This document shows positions 22,266 to 29,780 of a stretch of 39,135 bases of DNA, in pieces. A model generated the notes under the pieces. The model was not told the origin of the DNA, ran no database searches, and saw nothing but the letters and a program-made list of their open reading frames with translations. Both the position numbers and the translations under genes were made by a program. Source of the DNA: Streptomyces althioticus (GTDB taxonomy: Bacteria; Actinomycetota; Actinomycetes; Streptomycetales; Streptomycetaceae); contig BMSW01000035.1 in the NCBI GenBank assembly GCA_014649355.1, positions 1 through 39,135 on the forward strand, in the 5' to 3' direction. Position 1 is the first letter of the stretch. Every line of letters begins with the position of its first letter.

Positions 22266-23093
22266 TCAGGCCGCTGTGGTCGCTGCCTTCTGTTGCGCGT
22301 ATCGCTTACCTAGTTCGGCTTGGCGCCGCTCGTGCGCCTTCACGTGCCTCGGCGCCAGCGGCACACCACAGGACTCGGCCACAGCCCGACCGGCCGGCAC
22401 CAGTGCGCGCCTGGAATCATCGACCCGGGTCACATCGCCGGCCACGCGGCGCCACTGCTTGGTGCGCGAGATTGACGGCGCGGCGGCGGCCCGCAGTGCG
22501 CTCTCGCGCTGTTCGTGTGCCAGTCGCACCGAAGCGTCGGTGTGACCCATGCGGATCTCCAGCTCACGGCCAACGGGGCAGCGGGTCCGTCCGGTCTTGC
22601 ACACCCCGCACACCGTACGGTGCTCATTGACTGCGTCCCGGGCCCGGGTCTGTGCGGCCAGCAAACGTGCGCTCGGGCCGGGCACCGATGCCACGCGGTG
22701 GACTGGGGTGGGGACAACGGTCCGAGGTTTGCGGTTCACCCGACCGCTGCGACGCCCCACCGCAGTCGCATCAGCCTCAGCGACCTTGTCACCCCATGCG
22801 ACAGCGTCCACGTCGATGACAACGTGGCGGTTACTGCCGGCCGTGCAGCGAAGCGGCGCACCGGTCTCGGCCCGCTCCCTGTGGTGGGGCACGAGCTTCG
22901 GCGTGCCCAGCATCCCGGTGATCGGCACCCAGGTGAAGCACTCGGGGCACACCAGGTGCTCCTTGCCAGGAGTCAGGTCCAGTTCGTTGACTGCGAGGCT
23001 TGAGGCGATGATCGGCGGACGGTGACTGACCGTCTTTGTGCGGGTTTTGCGGCGGCGCTTGCTGGCCTTCGGCATCACGGGCGTTGTGCTCAT
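22266..23093 (-). CDS. Zinc-finger-like plasmid protein, unknown
   Basis: The 275-residue product from the ATG at 23093 (GAGGAG upstream) has a basic N-terminus (PKASKRRRKTRTKT) and CPECFTWVPITGML at ~48-61. HHRERAETGAPLRC near ~69-83 could complete a zinc site. Later TVCGVCKTGRTRCPVGRELE at ~159-178 forms a second Cys cluster, and the C-terminal half is basic and helical. It may bind nucleic acid. It is the first leftward gene after the GntR divergent region, so it is a plausible target of that repressor. No family was recognised. Confidence 0.7.
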   Translation of the reverse strand: MSTTPVMPKASKRRRKTRTKTVSHRPPIIASSLAVNELDLTPGKEHLVCPECFTWVPITGMLGTPKLVPHHRERAETGAPLRCTAGSNRHVVIDVDAVAWGDKVAEADATAVGRRSGRVNRKPRTVVPTPVHRVASVPGPSARLLAAQTRARDAVNEHRTVCGVCKTGRTRCPVGRELEIRMGHTDASVRLAHEQRESALRAAAAPSISRTKQWRRVAGDVTRVDDSRRALVPAGRAVAESCGVPLAPRHVKAHERRQAELGKRYAQQKAATTAA

Positions 23094-23584
23094 GTGGGGC
23101 TCCTCGTGATCGGAGAGACGGGGCGCGTCGCGGTGCCCTCTCCGCCCGTCAGGCCGCACGGATCGATCCCGGCATCCTGATGGACGGACAGCGCATCTGC
23201 GCTGCGACGCAGGAGCACACCAGTCGAAGGACTGGCCCGGGGGATTTGGTGGAGCTATCAACCCCGGCCCTCCCCGTCAGGGGAAGGCGCTGCCTGTGAC
23301 TTGCGACCGATGGGTGGCTCCAAAAGTGCGCAGGCACGCCACCGGCTACGCCCTGCATTCGGTTACTCACCGCCTGCGGGGCATCTCGATTAGAACCTTG
23401 CTATCCCTCTCAGGTCAACCTGTCTAGCTAACTTCTTCAGCACCCCCGATCTGAGCTGCATGTTTCTGGCGGTCATTAAGTGTCAGCGAGTCCCGACTTT
23501 CGAGAAACAACTAGACATGCCATGCTGTGCTCACCGGGTGAGCGAGATCCGCTAGCCCGCACGGTACGCACGAGAGGAGGAGCG
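23094..23584. promoter_or_regulatory. Divergent control region
   Basis: This holds promoters for the leftward transfer block and the rightward gntR gene. It contains GTCTAG half-sites at 23423-23427 and around 23508-23519, and a 20-bp element TCTGAGCTGCATGTTTCTGG at 23450-23469 that recurs at 33751-33770. No gene was seen. Confidence 0.55.
23419..23519. promoter_or_regulatory. Candidate GntR operators
   Basis: CCTGTCTAGCTAAC at 23419-23432 and ACAACTAGACAT from 23508 contain the GTCTAG/CTAGAC half-site of HutC-type GntR operators, in opposite orientation about 90 bp apart. They lie just upstream of the gntR gene, as expected for autoregulation. Confidence 0.4.
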
Positions 23585-24388
23585 GTGGCCGCTACGGCTG
23601 GGAAGGTCGAACGGATCGCAGCAGAAATCCGAGACAAGATCACGCGAGGCGTACTCGCGCCTGGGTCACGCCTGCCGGGCGTGCCTCAGCTCCAGCGGGA
23701 ACATGGGATCGCCTACCAGACGGCCCGTGACATCTATGGCCTCCTGGAGAGCGAAGGACTCCTGTTCTCGAAGCGAGGCAAGGGCACTTACGTCTCGCTG
23801 GTGCTCGGCAAAATCGTGAGTGAGCGCAACCGGCGCTACCTGCCATCGCTGCGGGAGGCTGGCGGGGCCGTCGGCGCGTTTGAGGCCGAGATGCGCGCTA
23901 TGGGGTTCGAGCCGCGACCGGTGGTCCTCACCATTGCACGGGACGTGCCTCCCAAGAAGGTGGCCGAGGCCTTCGGGATGCACCACCGCGCCAAAACACT
24001 CAAGCGCGAGCGGATCATGCCCGTTGGTCTTCCCGGCAACAGCGAGGCCGAAGAGGTCATCCAGGTAGCCACTAGCTGGTTTCCCCAGGACGTGGCGGAT
24101 GCCTGCCCGGTACTTGCAGAGAGCAATACGGGTACCGGAGGCAGCAAGTCCCGCATGGCTGAGGCCGGGTTCAAGCAGGTACGTCTGCGAGAGGAGATCG
24201 AAGTGCGGTCTCCGACTGCGGCAGAGGCTAAGGCCCTAGGCGTCCCGCCCGAACAGGCCGTCATGGAGATCACCCATAAGGGACTGACCGCAGCAGGCCG
24301 AGTGGTCGAAATCGGCCTGCACGTCCTGCCGCGGTCGAAGTGGAGATTGGCCTATGAGTGGGTGATCGACAGGCCCGATGCGACCTGA
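23585..24388 (+). CDS. GntR-family (HutC/UTRA) transcriptional regulator
   Basis: The 267-residue product is read from the GTG at 23585, right after GAGAGGAGGAGCG. The N-terminal winged helix spans ~8-72 (VERIAAEIRDKITRGVLAPG; GIAYQTARDIYGLLESEGLL). A UTRA ligand-binding domain follows (~100-265, EEVIQVATSWFPQDVADACP to VVEIGLHVLPRSKWRLAYEW). Related repressors (KorSA, TraR) control transfer genes on Streptomyces plasmids. Its position opposite the transfer block suggests the same job. Candidate operators lie upstream. The ligand is unknown. Confidence 0.9.
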   Translation: MAATAGKVERIAAEIRDKITRGVLAPGSRLPGVPQLQREHGIAYQTARDIYGLLESEGLLFSKRGKGTYVSLVLGKIVSERNRRYLPSLREAGGAVGAFEAEMRAMGFEPRPVVLTIARDVPPKKVAEAFGMHHRAKTLKRERIMPVGLPGNSEAEEVIQVATSWFPQDVADACPVLAESNTGTGGSKSRMAEAGFKQVRLREEIEVRSPTAAEAKALGVPPEQAVMEITHKGLTAAGRVVEIGLHVLPRSKWRLAYEWVIDRPDAT

Positions 24389-24439
24389 CAACTGCACACG
24401 CACTTACTGATAAGCAATCCGAGAAGGAGCACGTGCTAC

Positions 24440-25000
24440 ATGCCCAGCAACAGCATCGACAGCAGCGGCACAATCCTGCGCGACGCGCGCACTCGCTACA
24501 CCACGAGCCAGCGCGAGGAAGACGGCGCGCACGGCGCCTTTGACGCTGAACTGCGACGCGGGGGCCACACCCCGCGCACCGAGGTGTCCGTGAGCCGTGC
24601 CGCCGCGCCCTCCGATGTCGCCGAGCTTCTGGGCTCGACCGATGCAGTCGTGGTCCGCAGCCGGGAGATGTTCGACGGCGACCGCCTGGTCCAGCTGGCT
24701 AACACCTACATTCCGGTCGACGTGGCTGAGGCTGCGGGTGTCGAGCAGGTGGACACAGGCATCGGCGGCATCATCAGCCGGATGAAGGAAGCCGGTTTCG
24801 ACCAGGGCGATACGGCCGTGGAGGATGTCGAGCTTCGTCCCGCCACGCAGGAAGAGGCTTCCCGCCTCGGACTGAGCGAGGGTGAGCCGGTCATGACCAT
24901 CACTCACATTGGCTGCACGTCTGAGGGCCGCGTAGTGGAGGTCACTCAGCACGTGCTGAGCAAGGGGTGGAAGCTGCGCTTCGCGGTTCCGCTGGCCTGA
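24440..25000 (+). CDS. Stand-alone UTRA-domain protein
   Basis: The 186-residue product from the ATG at 24440 (AAGGAG upstream) matches the UTRA half of its neighbour but has no winged-helix domain. It starts with a ~25-residue polar leader (TRYTTSQREEDGAHGAFDAE), then ANTYIPVDVAEAAGVEQVDT, GIISRMKEAGFDQ and VVEVTQHVLSKGWKLRFAVP. It could sense a ligand and pair with the GntR protein through the UTRA dimer interface, modulating it. It begins 51 bases after gntR and is probably co-transcribed. The role is inference. Confidence 0.85.
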   Translation: MPSNSIDSSGTILRDARTRYTTSQREEDGAHGAFDAELRRGGHTPRTEVSVSRAAAPSDVAELLGSTDAVVVRSREMFDGDRLVQLANTYIPVDVAEAAGVEQVDTGIGGIISRMKEAGFDQGDTAVEDVELRPATQEEASRLGLSEGEPVMTITHIGCTSEGRVVEVTQHVLSKGWKLRFAVPLA

Positions 25001-25073
25001 CCGGCAAGCTCCCCGGCCGCAGAGGTCAGGGAGCCAGCTTCTCTTCGTCTTCGAGTATCAGGAGTCGACACCG

Positions 25074-25406
25074 ATGACCGCCGACAGGCGTATGACGAGC
25101 GAGGAGCTGCTCCAGGAGCTGCGTGCCGCGCTGGACGCGCACACAGGGTGGATTCCCGCCCTGTGTGCGCCCGACGGCCCGGCCGGCCTTCCTGCCGACG
25201 CAGGACTCAGTGCAGTCGTGGAGCGGCTTCTGGAGTTTGCCTCGGCCTCGGCTGTGCCTGCATCCCTGGCCTCGATGCTCCAGCGCTGCGCGGAAGCCGC
25301 CGACATGGCTCTCGTGACCGAGGGGGCCGTTCAGTACGGCCACCTGGGCACGGCATACGCCTACCTGACGCAAGCACGCGGGCTCGCCGGTCGCGATGAC
25401 CGCTAG
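25074..25406 (+). CDS. Helical protein of regulatory operon, unknown
   Basis: A 110-residue acidic helical protein from the ATG at 25074, after CAGGAG. It reads MTSEELLQELRAALDAHTGW in its first part, with a middle of SASAVPASLASMLQRCAEAA and an end of HLGTAYAYLTQARGLAG. It follows the UTRA gene by 73 bases. No family was recognised; the context suggests a regulatory or plasmid-maintenance accessory. Confidence 0.6.
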   Translation: MTADRRMTSEELLQELRAALDAHTGWIPALCAPDGPAGLPADAGLSAVVERLLEFASASAVPASLASMLQRCAEAADMALVTEGAVQYGHLGTAYAYLTQARGLAGRDDR

Positions 25407-25446
25407 AGACGGGCACAACGGCCGAGCGCTTCCCGTGGCACGCCGT

Positions 25447-25490
25447 CAAATCCCACTGACGGAGTGCTGGTTTATGTATAGTTCCGGATC
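25447..25490 (+). promoter_or_regulatory. Candidate promoter of XRE-like gene
   Basis: A locally AT-rich patch has ACTGAC as a -35-like box and TATAGT as a -10-like box about 16 bp later, just before the GTG-started XRE-like gene. Supported by composition and spacing only. Confidence 0.35.
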
Positions 25491-25513
25491 ATGTACGGGA
25501 GGGGGAGCACCCA

Positions 25514-25795
25514 GTGTCTGACCTGATCGAAGCGGTAGACGCCCTGCTCACGCGGCCGGATCTGATGCCCCCGCCAGAGATTCGCGCGCGTCTCCGAAAA
25601 GCTGACGGCCTCACTCAGGCCGAGGTCGCCGAGGTTTTCGGCGTCACCCGCGCCGCGTTCAACCGGTGGGAGGTCGGCGCAGCACGGCCACGCCGACGCC
25701 ATCTGGAGGCATACGTTCGGCTGCTTAATGGGTGGGCCCAGAAGCACCCACAGGCCGCACAGACACTTGCTCCGTCCACACCGGCCGGAGGCTGA
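25514..25795 (+). CDS. XRE-like helix-turn-helix protein
   Basis: The 93-residue product starts at the GTG at 25514, after GGGAGGGGGAG. Residues ~22-60 (PEIRARLRKADGLTQAEVAE, VFGVTRAAFNRWEVGAARPR) form a classic Cro/CI-type HTH, followed by a helix (RHLEAYVRLLNGWAQKHPQA). It is probably a small DNA-binding regulator. It lies between the UTRA operon and rep1 and is closed by a terminator, so control of replication or of its own promoter is plausible. Confidence 0.85.
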   Translation: MSDLIEAVDALLTRPDLMPPPEIRARLRKADGLTQAEVAEVFGVTRAAFNRWEVGAARPRRRHLEAYVRLLNGWAQKHPQAAQTLAPSTPAGG

Positions 25796-25826
25796 GGAGG
25801 CCGTGCGAATCCGCGCCCCGTAATGC

Positions 25827-25859
25827 GAAGAGGCCCCGTCGCCACAACGGAGCCTCTTC
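25827..25859. terminator. Hairpin terminator after XRE-like gene
   Basis: GAAGAGGC pairs with GCCTCTTC, extended by an inner CCGT/ACGG pairing. It lies 31 bases past the stop. Confidence 0.65.
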
Positions 25860-26052
25860 CAAGTCCGACTCATCAGCCTGCAAGCACCTGAGTCGTGATC
25901 CGGTGAGGTGACCTCGCCGGGGTGATGCCCGTGGGCCTCGCGGCCCTCGCAGTCACCTGTACCCAGAGTATGCGCCATCGATTGCGCAACGCCACTACTC
26001 CGGGTCCCTTGCTTGGTCACATCTGTCGGTCACGGCTCCCCTACCTGGGGAG

Positions 26053-27177
26053 ATGACCCCCTTGCACCACCAACATAAGCCACCTCACACCGCCGCAGGC
26101 CTCGCTGTGTCTGTGGACGAGTCGGGGCGGCTCAGAGCCGCTAAAGCACCCGCGAGCGGCATCTCTGTACCCCGTCACATGGGGGTCGGAACCGATCTGG
26201 TGCACACCCTCGATTACGTCGTGCTGCTCCAGGTGATGTTCAACCTCGCGTCGGGTGTGGAGTCCACACCGCTCAGCGTGTGGGAGCAGTTGAAGGAGCG
26301 CGGCATCAGGTCGGCGAAGAATGCGCGCGAACTGGTCGGCAAGAACGCCGTCTACGAGTCGTTCGGGCGACTCCTGGAGGCCGGCTACGTGCGCCGGACG
26401 CAGCTGCCGCACCCGACCAAGCCCGGCCGCAAAGGCCCTGTTGTGTACGAGGTCTACGACAACCCGGCCTGGAACCCGGACTGGTCGCCGGCCTCCCCGG
26501 AGGCTGAAGGTCACAGTAAGGTAAAACAGCAGGTGGGAACGCTTCCCGGAACGCCGGAAACGGCGTTCCGGGAAGCAGGTAAAACAGCAGGTGGGAACGC
26601 TTCCCGGAACGCCGGAAACGGTAACGACGGTTCCGGCGTTCCGGGAAGCGGCATTCGGCGCGTTCCCGCAGGTCAGACCGCTCCCCGGGTTCCGGGAAGC
26701 GGAACCGCCTCCCCCCCACACCCCCCGGAGGAGGTAACTACCTCCTCCCCCTACCCCCTCACTGACTCCTCGGGGTCGCTTCCGTCACAGCGGGAGGAGG
26801 GGGAGGGTGGCTTCGCCTCGAAGGACCTTCACGCGGCGGAGTCGTTCTTGCAGAAGCTGCGCCCGCCGCATCACATGGGTGCGGCATCGGCCCGTAAGTA
26901 CGCGCCGCTGCTGCTGGGGGCGATGGCTGAGCAGGGCTGGCCGTCGATCTTTGAGGTGGACCACACGGTGCTGGCGCGGGAGGTCACCCGGGATCCGCAG
27001 GGCTTCAAGCGGCCGTCGTCGCTGGTGCCGACGCGGATCAGGGATCTTCCGCGGTACGCCATCGTCACCGGCGCCAGTGCCAGCCACGGTCAGGGCACCG
27101 GTGCGGAGCGGTGCCCGGAGCACCCGGCCCGCTACCGCAGGGGCTGCGTGGAGTGCGCGCTGACTGTGCCTGTCTGA
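26053..27177 (+). CDS. rep1: Rep1-like replication initiator, origin inside the gene
   Basis: The 374-residue product has a winged-helix-like region at ~43-140 (VVLLQVMFNLASGVESTPLS; LKERGIRSAKNARELVG; SFGRLLEAGYVRRTQL; GPVVYEVYDNPAWNPDW). A Gly/Ser/Asn-rich linker follows, encoded by the iterons. The C-terminal domain ends with a putative zinc knuckle RCPEHPARYRRGCVECAL. The order rep1, then a DnaB-like rep2, with iterons inside rep1, is that of pSLA2-type Streptomyces linear plasmids. The start is uncertain: ATG 26053 has GGGGAG directly before it, and later in-frame starts (MGVGTDLVHTLD) are possible. Confidence 0.75.
   Translation: MTPLHHQHKPPHTAAGLAVSVDESGRLRAAKAPASGISVPRHMGVGTDLVHTLDYVVLLQVMFNLASGVESTPLSVWEQLKERGIRSAKNARELVGKNAVYESFGRLLEAGYVRRTQLPHPTKPGRKGPVVYEVYDNPAWNPDWSPASPEAEGHSKVKQQVGTLPGTPETAFREAGKTAGGNASRNAGNGNDGSGVPGSGIRRVPAGQTAPRVPGSGTASPPHPPEEVTTSSPYPLTDSSGSLPSQREEGEGGFASKDLHAAESFLQKLRPPHHMGAASARKYAPLLLGAMAEQGWPSIFEVDHTVLAREVTRDPQGFKRPSSLVPTRIRDLPRYAIVTGASASHGQGTGAERCPEHPARYRRGCVECALTVPV
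26519..26702. repeat. Iterons, candidate replication origin
   Basis: A 45-bp sequence at 26519-26563 is repeated exactly at 26577-26621 (offset 58 bp). Inside it GCTTCCCGGAACGCCG (26541-26556) forms a perfect 16-bp stem with 26561-26576 around a GAAA loop. The same 16-mer recurs at 26599-26614, and inverted at 26634-26649, with a degenerate inverted copy (GTTCCGGGAAGCGG) at 26689-26702. This is a typical initiator-binding origin, placed in the rep1 linker. Confidence 0.85.
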
Positions 27178-27190
27178 CCAGATGGCAGTG

Positions 27191-27220
27191 CGGGCCGCTC
27201 CCGTGCAGGGGAGCGGCCCG
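27191..27220. terminator. Hairpin between rep1 and rep2
   Basis: A perfect 12-bp stem CGGGCCGCTCCC/GGGAGCGGCCCG with a 6-base loop, 13 bases after the rep1 stop. It may attenuate transcription into rep2 or set the Rep1:Rep2 ratio. Confidence 0.6.
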
Positions 27221-27262
27221 TGAAATCCCCTGAGCACCACACTCGATCAGGAGACCTCACCA

Positions 27263-28657
27263 GTGTCTACCAGCATTCCCGCTCAGAGCCACGACACCTC
27301 CGACGCCGACCGCGATGCACTCGAGGGCAAGCAGCCGGCCGGGTTCACCCGCGTGCCGCCGCAGGACCTTCAGGCCGAACAGGCGGTCCTTGGATCGCTG
27401 CTGCTGTCCGGCAGCCCGAAGAGCGCGTCCTACCGGTTCTTCGGCGAGATCCTGGACACGGGCCTTGCCGCTGAGGAGTACTACCGGCCCGCCCACCAGG
27501 TGATCCACCGCGCCATCCTGGACGTGCACCAGGCAGGCGAAGCCGTCGACCCGGTCACCGTCGCCAACGCCCTGACCGAACGCGGCGAACTGACCCGTGC
27601 CGGCGGCGCCTCCTACCTGCACGTGTGCATCGAGGCCGCGCCCACCGCGGCCAACGGACCGCGCTACGCGGAGATCGTCCGCGCCAAGGCCTACCGGCGT
27701 GCGGTCATCGAGTCGGCCAACCGCATCCTCGAGTACGCCTTCAGCGAGGCCGGCGACGAGGACGAGGTGCGCGCCCTGGTCGAGCAGCAGCTCACCGACA
27801 TCGTCGTCGGCACTCCGGGCCTGCACGAGGCACCGCCCGCGGTCGGGGACCTCTACCTCGATTTCGTTGCGGAGACCGAAGACATCCAGAACGGGCAGCG
27901 GGTCGGCCTGACCTACGGGTTCGCCGACCTCGACACCCTCACCTCCGGCATGCAGCCGGGCAACGTGACCGTGGTGGCCGCCCAGTCCGGGGTGGGCAAG
28001 TCCACCCTCGCGCTGAACATGGCCGTGGCCGCTGCCAAGACGGGCGCCACGGTGCTGTTCTCCTCGCTGGAGATGAGCAGCACCGAGCTGATGCAGAAGA
28101 TCGCGGCCGCTGAGGGGAAGATCGCCCTGCACCACCTGACCCACAAGGGCGGCCTCACGGCCGAGGAGTGGGAGAAGATCCATTCCTTGGGGTCGGAGCT
28201 GTTCCAGAAGCTGCCCCTGCGGGTCTACCGGCCCGACGGTGCGTCCCTGGGCGACATCGCCTCCGCCGCCCGCGCCTGCGCCCGCGCTCAAAGCCTGGGT
28301 CTTCTGGTGGTGGACTACCTGCAGCTGGTCGAGACCGAGCAGTCCCGCAACATCACCCGCGAGCAGGCCGTCGCCGCCGTCTCACGCGGCTTGAAGAACC
28401 TGTCCGTCCAGCTCGGGTGCCACGTCATCGCCCTGTCTCAGCTCAACGACGATGGGATGGTGCGTGAGTCCCGGGCGATCAAGAGCGACGCATCAGTGCT
28501 GATCAAGGTCGAGCGGCCCGACGCAGACGACAAGGAATCCCCCCGCGCCGGCGAGGTCGACCTCGTCATCGAGAAGAACCGGTTCGGACCCACCGCCTGC
28601 GTGACCGTCGCCAGCCAGCTGCACTACTCCCGGTTCGTCGACATGGCCCACACCTAA
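27263..28657 (+). CDS. rep2: DnaB-like replicative helicase (Rep2)
   Basis: The 464-residue product, from the GTG at 27263 (AGGAG upstream), has the DnaB N-terminal domain (RVPPQDLQAEQAVLGSLLLS at ~30-49). The RecA-like motor has Walker A AAQSGVGKSTLALNMA at ~239-254, LFSSLEMS at ~265-272, Walker B GLLVVDYLQLVE at ~346-357 and the ALSQLND motif at ~390-396. It would unwind DNA at the plasmid origin after recruitment by Rep1, as in pSLA2-type plasmids. Its length is close to that of chromosomal DnaB without an intein. It lies between rep1 and tpg on the same strand. Confidence 0.9.
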   Translation: MSTSIPAQSHDTSDADRDALEGKQPAGFTRVPPQDLQAEQAVLGSLLLSGSPKSASYRFFGEILDTGLAAEEYYRPAHQVIHRAILDVHQAGEAVDPVTVANALTERGELTRAGGASYLHVCIEAAPTAANGPRYAEIVRAKAYRRAVIESANRILEYAFSEAGDEDEVRALVEQQLTDIVVGTPGLHEAPPAVGDLYLDFVAETEDIQNGQRVGLTYGFADLDTLTSGMQPGNVTVVAAQSGVGKSTLALNMAVAAAKTGATVLFSSLEMSSTELMQKIAAAEGKIALHHLTHKGGLTAEEWEKIHSLGSELFQKLPLRVYRPDGASLGDIASAARACARAQSLGLLVVDYLQLVETEQSRNITREQAVAAVSRGLKNLSVQLGCHVIALSQLNDDGMVRESRAIKSDASVLIKVERPDADDKESPRAGEVDLVIEKNRFGPTACVTVASQLHYSRFVDMAHT

Positions 28658-28801
28658 CCCCCCCAACACACCCCGCACACGCCAGAGACGGCTGAGCGCC
28701 GCTGTGCAGGCCGATCACAACCGGCCGGGCAAACTCCTCCAGCCCGGCCGTGATCGCCCCGCAGCGGCCCACACAGTCGATCACGAACGGAGGCGCCCCG
28801 C

Positions 28802-29356
28802 ATGGGCATCGTGGACGACGGCCTCAACAAGGCCGTACAGCAGGCATTCACCCGCCCCATCCCCAAGTCGGCTGGCGCACAGATGCGCTACCTGGTCAAG
28901 CAGCTCAAAGGCACCCGCGCCGTCGCCCAGCAGCTCGGCGTCTCCCAACGCACCGTGGAGCGGTACGTCAAAGACCAGATCCGCCGGCCCCGCGCCGACC
29001 TCGCTCAGCGCCTGGCCGACGCGGTGCGCGAACGCTGGCAGCCGCGGGTACGCGCCCAGGCCCGCAAGCGGGCGGCCACCAGCACGGGCGTCGTCGTCGA
29101 CGTCCGTGCCCGGTTCGGTTTCACCGCCGCGCCCGGTACCACCGATGACGCCCGCATCCGGCACCTCACCCTCGCCCTGCCACCGCAGCACGCGGCCCGC
29201 CTGTTCAACGCCCAAGACTCAGGCGCCAGCGAACAGCAGCTGCGCGGCCTCGCGGCCGAAGCGCTCGGAGAGGTCTACTTCCGCGACGGCGGCCGCCGTG
29301 CCCACGGCCTGGACGTCGAACTCACCGACATCGAGCAGATGCAATTCGACCTGTAG
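28802..29356 (+). CDS. tpg: Tpg, telomere terminal protein
   Basis: The 184-residue protein (the usual Tpg length) starts at the ATG at 28802, after GGAGG. It has the family's conserved opening LNKAVQQAFTRPIPKSAGAQ, an HTH (VAQQLGVSQRTVERYVKDQI, ~41-60), then RHLTLALPPQHAARLFNAQD, and the C-terminal GEVYFRDGGRRAHG with a short acidic end. Tpg is covalently attached to the 5' ends of Streptomyces linear replicons and primes fill-in of the 3' overhang. It usually sits with tap, but no tap is visible in this window; here it follows rep2. It matches the telomere at the right end. Confidence 0.95.
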   Translation: MGIVDDGLNKAVQQAFTRPIPKSAGAQMRYLVKQLKGTRAVAQQLGVSQRTVERYVKDQIRRPRADLAQRLADAVRERWQPRVRAQARKRAATSTGVVVDVRARFGFTAAPGTTDDARIRHLTLALPPQHAARLFNAQDSGASEQQLRGLAAEALGEVYFRDGGRRAHGLDVELTDIEQMQFDL

Positions 29357-29780
29357 GCGGCCGCATCGGGTCACCGGACCCCTGGAGGAAGCTCCGCCAT
29401 GGGTCCGCCATCAAGTCGTCCGGCACCGCCATCGGACCGCCACGCCCGCGGCCTCCTGGCGGTGGCATGGCGGGCGGGCCAGCCGGGATGGCGGTCCCGT
29501 GGCGGAACCCATGTCGGTCCGTCCGAGCGCCCGCTGACAGTCAGCCAGATGCCCGTTGAGATCCGTCCGGCCCCTGTCCGGCAGGCAGGTCTCCAGCGGA
29601 CCGTCAGCTGGCTCGGTACACGAGAACGGGAGTCGTTTATCAACGACTCCCGGAGTCACTGCGAGACCCGCCGCTTGATCAATCGATGACTTCGGGAGTC
29701 GCTGACGGCCGGGTCGGCGGTTCGAGGGTCCCCGGCGGCAAAGCGGGCCGGGCTCAGGGCGGCCGCGTGCGGCGCATGGC
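29357..29780. other. Gap after tpg
   Basis: No confident gene. A 96-codon frame from 29399 has a fair ribosome site (GGAGGAAG) but no recognisable features. The leftward reading near 29690-29580 gives VDKRLPFSCTEPADGPL, related to a rightward reading near 31460-31510 (LIDARLPFSWTKPVSGP). This is a duplicated and decayed piece of unknown origin. Confidence 0.4.

Noticed and set aside
26053..27177. Tap (telomere-associated protein)
   Set aside because: Too short (374 versus about 740 residues), contains the iteron origin and precedes a DnaB-like gene, so Rep1 fits better.
27257..28291. 344-codon leftward frame inside rep2
   Set aside because: Antisense of the clearly coding DnaB-like helicase.
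29399..29689. 96-codon frame after tpg with a fair ribosome site
   Set aside because: No recognisable features, and it crosses decayed repeat sequence shared with 31.46-31.51 kb.
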